From a virus: a stretch of 33,211 nucleotides of DNA. The notes beneath the pieces were generated by a model that had not been told where the DNA came from, searched no databases, and saw only the letters and a list, made by a program, of their open reading frames with translations. Below, piece after piece: positions 20,780 through 26,544 of this stretch. The stretch covers positions 1 through 33,211 of IMG/VR virus record IMGVR_UViG_3300043783_000031; one strand, 5' to 3'. The translations under genes and the position numbers were made by a program. The number at the start of each line of letters is the position of its first letter. The first letter of the stretch is position 1.

Positions 20780-21501
20780 GGCGTAACCCCCATCGATGCA
20801 AACTTGGCATCTACTGCGGCTTGTAGCCGCGCGCGTGATACTTCACGGTGCTTGCTTCTGGCACGGGCGGCGGCGGCGTCGGCGGCGGCGTAGGCGGCGG
20901 CGGCGTCGGCGTCGGCGGCGGCGTAGGCGTCGGCGGCGGCGTAGGCGTCGGCGGCGGCGTCGGCGGCGGCGTAGGCGGCGGCGGCGGCGGCGGCGGCGTA
21001 GGCGGCGGCGTAGGCGGCGGCGGCGTCGGCGTCGGCGGCGGCGGCGGCGGCGGCGTCGGCGGCGGCGTAGGCGTCGGCGGCGTAGGCGTCGGCGGCGGCG
21101 TCGGCGTAGGCGGCGTAGGCTTTTCGTGCTTCTACTCGAACGGTTTCGTCCCCTGTTTCAAGGTATTGCCTAACGATCGCAGGCGCTTTCCACAGATGAA
21201 TGACGCTTAAGGCCGATGCACGCGCATCGGCTCGAAGTAATTCTGTCGCATCGAATCGTGCGATGATTTTACGCTTGCGCGCGCATACCTTATCATCTTG
21301 CTCCAAGATTTCACCGTCAAGTTCAACCAGACAAAGCGTAGTTCCGGGCGCATAGCGAACAGCATCCGCCACATGCGCCGAAGCGTGCAGCCCAAAAGAG
21401 CACATTTTAAGTTTGCCCTTGACAGTCAACCATTCACCGTCTGCGGGAATTGGCGAACCATCGCGCAACGTTTTGCCGACGAAATGGTAATAACGTTTCA
21501 T
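20776..21501 (-). CDS. DUF7666-like protein with alanine repeat tail
   Basis: A 241-residue protein. Residues 1-125 look like a globular domain seen in many phage proteins: MCSFGLHASAHVADAVRYAP, TLCLVELDGEILEQDDKVCA and LWKAPAIVRQYLETGDETVR (the GLHAS and LWxAPxxVRxYLxTGD blocks; I believe DUF7666 but cannot check). Residues 127-214 are a low-complexity run of Ala with Tyr and Asp every 2-4 residues, mostly AAADAYAA-like units, predicted as one long helix. The tail (RARSKHREVSRARLQAAVDA) is basic. The repeat is encoded with almost pure GCC, TAC and GAC codons, pointing to expansion at the DNA level. Confidence 0.78.
   Translation of the reverse strand: MKRYYHFVGKTLRDGSPIPADGEWLTVKGKLKMCSFGLHASAHVADAVRYAPGTTLCLVELDGEILEQDDKVCARKRKIIARFDATELLRADARASALSVIHLWKAPAIVRQYLETGDETVRVEARKAYAAYADAAADAYAADAYAAADAAAAAAADADAAAAYAAAYAAAAAAAAYAAADAAADAYAAADAYAAADADAAAAYAAADAAAARARSKHREVSRARLQAAVDAKFASMGVTP
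20860..21123 (-). repeat. GCC/TAC/GAC trinucleotide repeat tract
   Basis: About 260 bases read as imperfect triplet and hexamer repeats: GGC, GTC and GTA-GGC units on the plus strand, GCC with GAC or TAC on the coding minus strand. Alanine is encoded by GCC throughout, in contrast with mixed alanine codons elsewhere in the gene. The tract encodes residues 127-214 of the alanine-repeat protein. Such purity is expected after recent slippage or unequal recombination. It is likely length-variable between isolates and hard to assemble from short reads. Confidence 0.9.
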
Positions 21502-21599
21502 GGCCGCACCGCAGCGACTGCTATTCGTATGACAACGCTCATGAACAGCGCAAACGCGATGGGGATCAGCAGAAGGATTCTCAAGGCTTTATCGTACAT
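21498..21599 (-). CDS. 33-residue single-span membrane protein
   Basis: A tiny gene with a TAGGAG site 8 bases before its ATG and an ATGA overlap with the alanine-repeat gene. It encodes MYDKALRILLLIPIAFALFM then SVVIRIAVAAVRP: one membrane helix with positive ends. It is the first gene after an intrinsic terminator. It is the second such micro membrane protein in the early region. Function unknown. Confidence 0.62.
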   Translation of the reverse strand: MYDKALRILLLIPIAFALFMSVVIRIAVAAVRP

Positions 21600-21617
21600 G
21601 TCGGGGCTCCTAGCTTT

Positions 21618-21646
21618 AAAAAGAACCGGGCCAGCACGCGCCCGGT
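21618..21646 (-). terminator. Intrinsic terminator
   Basis: On the minus strand ACCGGGC and GCCCGGT make a 7-bp GC-rich stem with an 8-base loop (plus-strand arms 21625-21631 and 21640-21646), followed by TCTTTTTAAA. It sits after the stop of the 36-residue gene and before the 33-residue membrane protein gene. It should end transcripts that begin at the promoter near 22650, separating a first early block from the rest. Confidence 0.75.
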
Positions 21647-21668
21647 CAATGGGGGAGATTAGCTTACG

Positions 21669-21779
21669 CTAGCATACCGGATACAGCGCTGTCCAGGCGG
21701 CTTGAAATGAGGGGAATGACGCTACCGGCTGATCCCTTGAGAACCATGTCCAATAGCCACGATAGAATCGAAGGCTCAT
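21669..21779 (-). CDS. 36-residue aromatic micro-protein
   Basis: The start at 21779 overlaps the previous stop (ATGA) and is preferred to a longer frame that would overlap it by 76 bases. The product MSLRFYRGYWTWFSRDQPVA then SFPSFQAAWTALYPVC is rich in Trp, Tyr and Phe. It resembles the small aromatic beta-hairpin-plus-helix phage proteins with a W-W-F pattern. Terminated by the hairpin that follows. Function unknown. Confidence 0.55.
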   Translation of the reverse strand: MSLRFYRGYWTWFSRDQPVASFPSFQAAWTALYPVC

Positions 21780-21985
21780 AGGATCGGCCTCGCGCCTGCA
21801 GTCGGCGCCACAATGAAGCAATGCTGGCCGTTGCCATTCATTCGCCAGCACTCCAAACGCTTGCGTGCTTCCGATTCGGTATCACACACCCAAAACGTGC
21901 GCGTTGCATTCGGCGGATCGCTGACGATTGTCCATTTATCGGCCGGCGGGCTGACCGAAGCGCGCTGCTGGTGCCAAGTGCTCAT
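21776..21985 (-). CDS. Small hypothetical protein
   Basis: A 69-residue protein MSTWHQQRASVSPPADKWTI, then RTFWVCDTESEARKRLECWR and QHCFIVAPTAGARPIL. The compact alternating pattern (WVCDTESEARKRLECW...HCFIV) looks like a beta-alpha-beta unit. Coupled by ATGA to genes on both sides. Function unknown. Confidence 0.65.
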   Translation of the reverse strand: MSTWHQQRASVSPPADKWTIVSDPPNATRTFWVCDTESEARKRLECWRMNGNGQHCFIVAPTAGARPIL

Positions 21986-22368
21986 GATTGCAACGCCTGA
22001 CGTGCCCGGTCAATCGCGCCATCCAATTCGCCTTGTCTCTCAGCCCATTCGTCATGGATGACTACCAGCGTTTTTAGCGCGTCGCGACATTGATCTTGCT
22101 GTAAACCTTGGATGTAGGCAAACATCGCGTCTTGTAGTATGCGCTTCGGGACATGGCCGTGAATGACTGGCGTGGTTACGCCGCCGTGTTCATTGCACAT
22201 CCGATGCAGGCACACGCCGCCATAGGCGTGCGACAAATGGTAGTTGCCGATTTGCGCCGTGAATCGTCCTTCGGCATTTTTGACGTAAGGCGCCATTGGG
22301 CTGCTTGTCATTCGGTTGAGCCGGTCAACGATGTTTTGTAGATCCTTCTCCGTAACGCGGTTGCTCAT
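21982..22368 (-). CDS. Hypothetical protein
   Basis: A 128-residue protein starting MSNRVTEKDLQNIVDRLNRM, with YHLSHAYGGVCLHRMCNEHG (a Cys/His cluster at about 44-61) and a helical C-terminus. The block Y-LS-AYGGxxL appears, from memory, in small phage proteins that have an N-terminal VTxKDLxxxVxRLN motif and are uncharacterised. ATGA overlaps on both sides. Function unknown. Confidence 0.75.
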   Translation of the reverse strand: MSNRVTEKDLQNIVDRLNRMTSSPMAPYVKNAEGRFTAQIGNYHLSHAYGGVCLHRMCNEHGGVTTPVIHGHVPKRILQDAMFAYIQGLQQDQCRDALKTLVVIHDEWAERQGELDGAIDRARQALQS

Positions 22369-22583
22369 GTGAATAGCTCCTTGAGTCGCGCAGCTTGGCG
22401 CGTGGCGTCGATGTAATGGCCGGGATAGGTGGCACCACCATCAGTACACACTGCGCGATGGCATTGGGCGCACAGACCATTGGTGCAGCCGCCCGCGCCT
22501 CGCTTGCCGTTGCAGATGCGGCAGAATCCCTCATGCGCTTTGACGGCCTGATAGCGGTCATCCTCGCTGTAGTACTTCTGCAT
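22365..22583 (-). CDS. Zinc-binding protein, first gene after an early promoter
   Basis: A 72-residue protein with an AGGAG site before the ATG. EGFCRICNGKRGAGGCTNGL and CAQCHRAVCTDGG provide six cysteines (C21-x2-C24, C33, C38-x2-C41, C46) and His42, enough for one or two zinc sites in a treble-clef or RING-like order. It is about 37 bases downstream of the likely start of transcription from the promoter at 22627-22655. An early host-directed role is plausible for the first gene of the operon. Function unknown. Confidence 0.72.
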   Translation of the reverse strand: MQKYYSEDDRYQAVKAHEGFCRICNGKRGAGGCTNGLCAQCHRAVCTDGGATYPGHYIDATRQAARLKELFT

Positions 22584-22614
22584 GGCTCTTTACTCCTGGT
22601 TGTTTGATACAATT

Positions 22615-22710
22615 CGAGACAACGCCAGCGTATAGAATGTCTCAATTTGTGTCAAGTATTAAATGTGTGAACTGTCTCACAATAATAGAGGATCGCGCTT
22701 ATCTGTCTCA
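22615..22710. promoter_or_regulatory. GTCTC/GAGAC operator-like motif cluster
   Basis: TGTCTCA occurs on the plus strand at 22638-22644, 22673-22679 and 22704-22710, and the inverted form CGAGACA at 22615-22621, spaced about 20-35 bases apart around the promoter at 22627-22655. Further GTCTC copies lie at 22937-22943, 23107-23113, 23161-23177 (two) and 23353-23359. This density around two promoter regions suggests binding sites for a regulator, possibly the adjacent helix-turn-helix protein. That pairing is inference. Confidence 0.5.
22627..22655 (-). promoter_or_regulatory. Sigma-70-like early promoter
   Basis: On the minus strand TTGACA (plus 22650-22655) is followed after 17 bases by TACGCT (plus 22627-22632), which keeps the key T, A and final T of the -10 element. 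It lies just upstream of the zinc-protein gene and is flanked by three GAGACA motifs, likely operator half-sites. Confidence 0.6.
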
Positions 22711-22862
22711 AGTTCGATCAATTTCATTGCTCGATAGAGCCTGGCGCGACTGCCACCAATGACCATGAGCGCATCGGCCGGCTTCAAGCCGCTGTCGATG
22801 AGCTGGTGAGCTTTCATGCCGTCGTGGCGGAGTTGATCTTGTTGAATTTTGCGGCGATGCAC
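22677..22862 (-). CDS. Small resolvase-type helix-turn-helix protein
   Basis: A 61-residue protein with a GTG start behind AGGAGA. Residues 17-48 (KAHQLIDSGLKPADALMVIG then GSRARLYRAM) match the helix-turn-helix of resolvase/Hin-type C-terminal domains (A-x-LI-x-G-x-x-x-A...GxSRxxLYR), without the catalytic domain. It is the first gene leftward of the intergenic control region and ends inside the GAGACA cluster. It is probably a DNA-binding early regulator or origin-binding protein. Confidence 0.72.
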   Translation of the reverse strand: MHRRKIQQDQLRHDGMKAHQLIDSGLKPADALMVIGGSRARLYRAMKLIELETDKRDPLLL

Positions 22863-22953
22863 AATTATTCTCCTAAGGTGTTGAAATGTTATTGTTTATC
22901 ACGAACTGCAAGGTAAAAGCAAGAGAAATCTTCATTTGTCTCGGATGTGCGAC

Positions 22954-23140
22954 GTTCCGACTGTTCCGACTGTTTCGACTCAATTGGACTCCAAAAGCTT
23001 AGGAGCATATTTATACACTACTATTCTATCTATTTTAGTAGGAACAGTAGGAACAGTAGGAACAGATAGTACTTTTTCCCGGCAAATAGTCGTGTTCCTA
23101 CTTCACCGTCTCAAGTTAATCAAGTAGGAACAGTAGCCAC
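22954..23140. repeat. 9-bp iteron-like repeats in both orientations
   Basis: GTTCCGACT lies at 22954-22962 and 22963-22971, with GTTTCGACT at 22972-22980. AGTAGGAAC, whose reverse complement GTTCCTACT differs by one base, lies at 23037-23045, 23046-23054, 23055-23063 and 23123-23131, with AGTAGCCAC at 23132-23140 and the inverted GTTCCTACT at 23094-23102. The arms face each other across about 56 AT-rich bases. Tandem and inverted 9-mers beside an AT-rich core are typical of an origin or a multi-site operator. Confidence 0.85.
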
Positions 23141-23296
23141 AGCTGCGCCAGGCGCATGGCCGTCTCATAGCGTCTCACTCCATCTCGCATGCTGCAGCGC
23201 AAGGTTGTTGCCGCTAGCTGCGGGAGGGTTTTTCTTAGAAGTGAGGGAAGGCCCTGGGGAGCCCCTTTTCAGGAGGTAGGCTTCTGGCCGCGAGCG

Positions 23297-23316
23297 GGCG
23301 CTTTGTTGCAAGCGCC
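23297..23316 (+). other. Hairpin upstream of the packaging operon
   Basis: GGCGCTT (23297-23303) and AAGCGCC (23310-23316) form a 7-bp stem with loop TGTTGC. It is not followed by T residues, so it is unlikely to be a terminator. It might be a DNA-binding site, an attenuator or a packaging-recognition element just before the terminase genes. Confidence 0.35.
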
Positions 23317-23407
23317 TACAGCAAACATTTGAGGCAGGGATTCATCTCGTTTTGTCTCGTAATCTAGGGCTTGCCGCCGGCATCCCTTTTCCGGTACCTT
23401 TGCGTCC

Positions 23408-23776
23408 ATGGCAAACGAAGACGACGCCGACATCTCTGCATTAGCCCGCTCCCACGCGCCCCGGGCGATCGAACTTTTAGCAGGCATCATGGAAGACGCC
23501 ATGGAGGACAAGGATCAGATCCGCGCGGCCGAGGCAATCCTGGATCGGGGGTACGGCAAGCCTTCTCAGGCGATCATCGCGATTCCCGCAACCCGCCGCC
23601 AGGCCCTAGCCGCCGCTGCGTTCAACGATGAGCAACTGGTGGCGATCATTGAGCGCAAGCAACTGCCGCGCATCGGCGCACCGCAACCCCTCGTCACCAT
23701 TGGCGCCAAGCCACGCGGGTTCTACACCTCGCATGGTCCGGCGGACGCGCCCGAAATCGATCCACTGCTCTTGTGA
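23408..23776 (+). CDS. Putative small terminase subunit
   Basis: A 122-residue protein placed directly before the terminase ATPase gene with a GTGA overlap. It starts MANEDDADISALARSHAPRA and has a helical block KDQIRAAEAILDRGYGKPSQ (about 35-55), a motif frequent in phage DNA-packaging-associated and helix-turn-helix-adjacent proteins. The C-terminus (EIDPLLL) is acidic/hydrophobic. Position and size support the DNA-recognition subunit of terminase. No strong ribosome binding site is seen before the ATG, so the start is uncertain. Identification rests mostly on context. Confidence 0.6.
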   Translation: MANEDDADISALARSHAPRAIELLAGIMEDAMEDKDQIRAAEAILDRGYGKPSQAIIAIPATRRQALAAAAFNDEQLVAIIERKQLPRIGAPQPLVTIGAKPRGFYTSHGPADAPEIDPLLL

Positions 23777-24819
23777 GCCAAACCCTCTCCGCCGAATTTG
23801 CGGCACAGGAGTATTTGCGCCGCACCCGCGCTCGTGCGTCCCTTTTGGAATTTTCTCAAAGCATAGACATTCCGGGCGTGCCGCTGCTCGATGTCGAGGA
23901 CGAAGAGGACGAGCGCGGACAGCTCGTGAATCGGTTCGAGCAAACACCGATCGCCTACCAGCCTGTCGAGGCGCGACTGGCGATCCACCACAAAGTCATG
24001 ATGCAGAAAATTCAAACGTGCATCGAGACCAAACGCGGACGGTTGATTATCATGGCACCTCCCGGCGCGGGGAAATCTTCGTACGTGTCGGTTGTCGGTG
24101 CGTCATGGGCAATGGGGCGCAAGCCAAATACGCAAATAATTTTGGCATCGTATGCTACCGGCATCGCCGCCAAGCAGAGCCGCAAGGTGCGCGCCATTGT
24201 CAGAGACCCGCGCTACGCGGCGCTTTGGCGCGAGCGCCCGCTACTGGCGGACGATCAGCGCGCAATCGATGATTGGTCACTCACCAATGGTTCCAGTTTC
24301 ATGGCCGCCGGCATGCTGGCAGGCATCACCGGCAATCGCTGCGATCTGCTTCTGGTGGATGATCCCACGGCGAATCGCGAGCAAGCAGATTCGGCAACGA
24401 TCAGGGAAAAGATTTATGCGGAGTACATCGATACCGCAATGACGCGTGCCAAACCGTGGATGAGCACGATTATCGTGACGACTCGATGGTCCGAAGAGGA
24501 TTTGGTTGGCATGATCCTGCCGGAAAATTACGATGGTGAAAGCGGAACGATTGCGTGTCGTGACGGCCAGACGTGGGAAGTGGTTTGCATACCGGCCGAA
24601 GCTGAAAAAGAAAACGATGTGCTTGGGCGAAAGCCGGGTGAATTTTTGTGGCCGGAGTTTTGGCCAAGAGAACATTGGACCATGTGGCGGGACAACCCGC
24701 GAGCTGCCCGCACCTGGGCTGCGCTCTTTCAGCAGCGGCCGGCGCCATTCACCGGTATCCATTTTTCGCGTTCGATGTTTAAGATGTACGATCCGGATTT
24801 GCCGCGAGCGGATGTATGA
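23773..24819 (+). CDS. Terminase large subunit, ATPase part
   Basis: A 348-residue packaging ATPase with a GTG start in a GTGA overlap. Walker A is APPGAGKSS (95-103), Walker B DLLLVDDPTANRE (191-203) with catalytic acidic residues, and STIIVTTRWSEEDL gives the coupling motif. The protein stops in the linker after the ATPase domain (FSRSMFKMYDPDLPRADV), where most phages continue into the nuclease. The nuclease is encoded by the next, overlapping gene. It would power DNA translocation through the portal. Confidence 0.9.
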   Translation: MSQTLSAEFAAQEYLRRTRARASLLEFSQSIDIPGVPLLDVEDEEDERGQLVNRFEQTPIAYQPVEARLAIHHKVMMQKIQTCIETKRGRLIIMAPPGAGKSSYVSVVGASWAMGRKPNTQIILASYATGIAAKQSRKVRAIVRDPRYAALWRERPLLADDQRAIDDWSLTNGSSFMAAGMLAGITGNRCDLLLVDDPTANREQADSATIREKIYAEYIDTAMTRAKPWMSTIIVTTRWSEEDLVGMILPENYDGESGTIACRDGQTWEVVCIPAEAEKENDVLGRKPGEFLWPEFWPREHWTMWRDNPRAARTWAALFQQRPAPFTGIHFSRSMFKMYDPDLPRADV

Positions 24820-25454
24820 TCCTAACCTACGATGGGCTCGACGCATTACCGAAGTCGCTACGAATCTACGGCGCATCGGATTACGCTGTCATGGAGCCGA
24901 GGCACGGCAAAAAAGACCCGGACTTTTCGGAACACGGTGTGTGGGGTATAGACCATATCGGCGATCTGTGGGCAATCGACTGGTGGAGTAAGCAGTGCGA
25001 GACGGATGTAGCGATAGCTGCATTTATTCGGTTGGTTGCGTTGTGGAAGCCGGTGCTATGGGCGAATGAAGGCGGATTAATCGACAAAGCCATCGGCCCC
25101 GCGATTCGTAGCGCCATGCAGCACGCACAAAAATTCGTTACTGTCGAAATGCTGCCTTCGCTCGATGATAAAGCGGTCAAGCTCCAGGCATTTCATGCAC
25201 GTGCCACCGCCGGTACGATTCACTTCCCGGTAAAGCGCGCGTGGGCCGATAACTGCATCGAGCAATTGGTGAAATTCCCTGGCGGCCGTTGGGATGACAA
25301 AGCCGACGTTTGCGGCCTGATTGGGCGCCTTGTTGACAAGATGATGGATGCACGCCTAACCTTCACGGAGCGTAAGCCGTTGCTGATCCCCTTCACGGAA
25401 GCCTGGTTGATGTATAACGATCGCAATGCGCAGCCGAAGGTTCGATATTTCTAG
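24816..25454 (+). CDS. Terminase large subunit, nuclease part
   Basis: A 212-residue RNase H-fold nuclease starting within the ATGA overlap with the ATPase gene. YGASDYAVMEP has the first Asp (D22), WANEGG the Glu (E85) and RWDDKADVCG the last acidic cluster (D160-D164), the expected metal site of terminase nucleases. This part cuts concatemeric DNA. Translation is probably by reinitiation at the overlap, giving a two-chain terminase, unless a frameshift fuses them. Both halves look intact. Confidence 0.87.
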   Translation: MILTYDGLDALPKSLRIYGASDYAVMEPRHGKKDPDFSEHGVWGIDHIGDLWAIDWWSKQCETDVAIAAFIRLVALWKPVLWANEGGLIDKAIGPAIRSAMQHAQKFVTVEMLPSLDDKAVKLQAFHARATAGTIHFPVKRAWADNCIEQLVKFPGGRWDDKADVCGLIGRLVDKMMDARLTFTERKPLLIPFTEAWLMYNDRNAQPKVRYF

Positions 25455-25461
25455 GAGCAAT

Positions 25462-25668
25462 ATGATGGCTGAAATCACTACCGGAACCCCCATCGGAGGC
25501 CCGATCTCCTCGACTCAAGCCGCAGCGGTTGCGCCCTCTTTCCTGCAGAAAGCCGAAAACTGGGTGTTCGCGTTTCTGCAGGCGCACTACTTCAAGTTGG
25601 TCTCGGCCGGTGCGGGCTACGGATTGGCGAAGATCGGCATCTTCACCCTGATTGGGAAGTTGCTGTAA
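25462..25668 (+). CDS. Small protein with C-terminal hydrophobic segment
   Basis: AGGAGCAAT just before 25462 marks the start, giving 68 residues. The Thr/Gly/Pro/Ala-rich N-terminus (TTGTPIGGPISSTQAAAVAP) precedes an amphipathic helix and a hydrophobic C-terminus (YGLAKIGIFTLIGKLL). Small proteins of this kind between terminase and portal may be head-associated or membrane-active. It overlaps the next gene as TAATG. Function unknown. Confidence 0.66.
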   Translation: MMAEITTGTPIGGPISSTQAAAVAPSFLQKAENWVFAFLQAHYFKLVSAGAGYGLAKIGIFTLIGKLL

Positions 25669-25847
25669 TGGCGCAAGTCAACTCCACCCCCGGTCAGAAT
25701 CAAGCCTTCGGCAACGTCGCGGTAGCCTCTTCCGTCTCTTCGGCCGGCGCGTCGGATACTTCGACCAAAGCCACCGCTACTATCGTCAAATACGGTCAAA
25801 CCGAACCGGGGCGTGGTATTACCGGATCAGATCCGATTAGGAGTTAA
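25668..25847 (+). CDS. 59-residue Ser/Thr/Ala-rich protein
   Basis: A short frame beginning in the TAATG overlap: MAQVNSTPGQNQAFGNVAVA, then SSVSSAGASDTSTKATATIV and GRGITGSDPIRS. It is highly soluble, uncharged in the middle and without defined motif. Coupled to its upstream neighbour and followed 2 bases later by another small gene with its own AGGAG. It may be a minor head protein. Function unknown. Confidence 0.6.
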   Translation: MAQVNSTPGQNQAFGNVAVASSVSSAGASDTSTKATATIVKYGQTEPGRGITGSDPIRS

Positions 25848-25849
25848 GT

Positions 25850-26068
25850 ATGGCCGCGCAAACAGGGTTGGGTACTTCTCCGGGCGTTCCCACCAATCTG
25901 CCCACCGTGACGGCGCAGCTCTCGACGCAGTCGAATAACGGCAACGGCCTGACGCAAAACGGTATCAGCTCGGTGGCGCAGGCGGAGCAGATTTTGGCTG
26001 TCGCGGGACCAAATTACTACTCGCCCGGGCAGCAAAACATTGGCAGCCCTGCGGGCGGCGGTCCGTGA
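25850..26068 (+). CDS. Small head-region protein with SPGVPTNLP motif
   Basis: A 72-residue protein with TAGGAG 7 bases before its ATG. It opens MAAQTGLGTSPGVPTNLPTV and is Gln/Asn/Ser/Gly-rich thereafter, ending SPAGGGP, suggesting an extended chain. The segment SPGVPTNLP recurs at the N-terminus of the following gene. Such a repeated peptide next to the portal gene could be a docking peptide for a common head partner. Function unknown. Confidence 0.63.
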   Translation: MAAQTGLGTSPGVPTNLPTVTAQLSTQSNNGNGLTQNGISSVAQAEQILAVAGPNYYSPGQQNIGSPAGGGP

Positions 26069-26298
26069 GTTCACCTGGCGTCCCGACCAATCTGCCGATT
26101 GTCGCGGCCACCTCCGCAACGCCGATATTGACAGGGCCGCCCTTGACGGTGGGAATCACCACGAACAGCAATGTTTTTGCGACAGGCCAAACGAATGTCT
26201 GGCCGGCCGTGTTGGTCGAGCGCGGTGTGATCGTCACACCGTTCAAATATTCAACGCCGATCGTACTTCCGAATCAAGTAGGATTGCTCGCACTATGA
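26065..26298 (+). CDS. Small protein with N-terminal SPGVPTNLP motif
   Basis: A 77-residue protein starting with GTG in overlap with the previous stop (GTGA). It begins MSSPGVPTNLPIVAATSATP and continues with a beta-type pattern (VERGVIVTPFKYSTPIVLPN). It shares the SPGVPTNLP peptide with its neighbour. It may be a head decoration or cement subunit. It overlaps the next gene by ATGA. Function unknown. Confidence 0.63.
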   Translation: MSSPGVPTNLPIVAATSATPILTGPPLTVGITTNSNVFATGQTNVWPAVLVERGVIVTPFKYSTPIVLPNQVGLLAL

Positions 26299-26540
26299 AG
26301 CATTCCCGCCCCGGTTTTGCGACTCGGTACAACGATCACGCACCCGCCAAACTCAATGACGACATGATCCCCGCGATTAATCGCAAACCCCTCGACGCCA
26401 ACAGTAACCTGAAAGAAGGTTCGCTGGACGCGCGTACGGCCGCCGCCATGGCGAAACTTGCAGCAGAGCATCCGGCGCCCAATATTCTGGTGAACCCCAC
26501 CCCTAGCGATCCGCCGAAAGTTTTAGAACCCGGGAAGTAG
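26295..26540 (+). CDS. Small basic/polar protein before the portal
   Basis: The ATG at 26295, in ATGA overlap with the previous gene, is preferred to a much longer frame that would overlap two small genes. The 81-residue product begins MKHSRPGFATRYNDHAPAKL and contains DARTAAAMAKLAAEHPAPNI. It is polar and probably mostly unfolded or helical. Located 4 bases before the portal gene. Function unknown. Confidence 0.62.
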   Translation: MKHSRPGFATRYNDHAPAKLNDDMIPAINRKPLDANSNLKEGSLDARTAAAMAKLAAEHPAPNILVNPTPSDPPKVLEPGK

Positions 26541-26544
26541 CTTT

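Larger units (their letters stand above)
22863..23407. other. Divergent intergenic control region
   Basis: These 545 bases separate the leftward early operon from the rightward packaging operon and hold no convincing gene. From left to right there are: an A/T-rich leader, three tandem GTTCCGACT-like units, an AT-rich stretch (22981-23036), three tandem AGTAGGAAC units, an inverted pair of the same unit, several GTCTC motifs, a purine-rich GGGAGG/GGGGAG stretch and a hairpin at 23297-23316. The content fits a replication origin plus promoters for both directions. Confidence 0.6.

Noticed and set aside
20796-21210. Plus-strand open frames of 120-125 codons encoding almost pure poly-Arg and poly-Gly/Val
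   Set aside because: They are reverse-strand readings of the alanine repeat tract and only stay open because the repeat has no stop codons.
22936-23127. Plus-strand frame of 63 codons across the intergenic region
   Set aside because: It mainly translates the 9-bp repeats (TVPTVST, VGTVGTVGT), lacks a ribosome binding site, and lies in what looks like an origin or control region.
22945-23140. Short tandem repeats as a CRISPR array
   Set aside because: The repeat unit is 9 bp, directly tandem and without unique spacers, so it is an iteron-type array.
23269-23511. Minus-strand frame of 80 codons before the small terminase gene
   Set aside because: It overlaps the terminase small subunit gene on the opposite strand, has no coupling or ribosome binding site and a Ser/Ala-rich shadow composition.
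23628-24272. Plus-strand frame of 214 codons overlapping the terminase genes
   Set aside because: It lies in another frame within the terminase ATPase gene, is very rich in Arg, Ser and Cys, and has no ribosome binding site.
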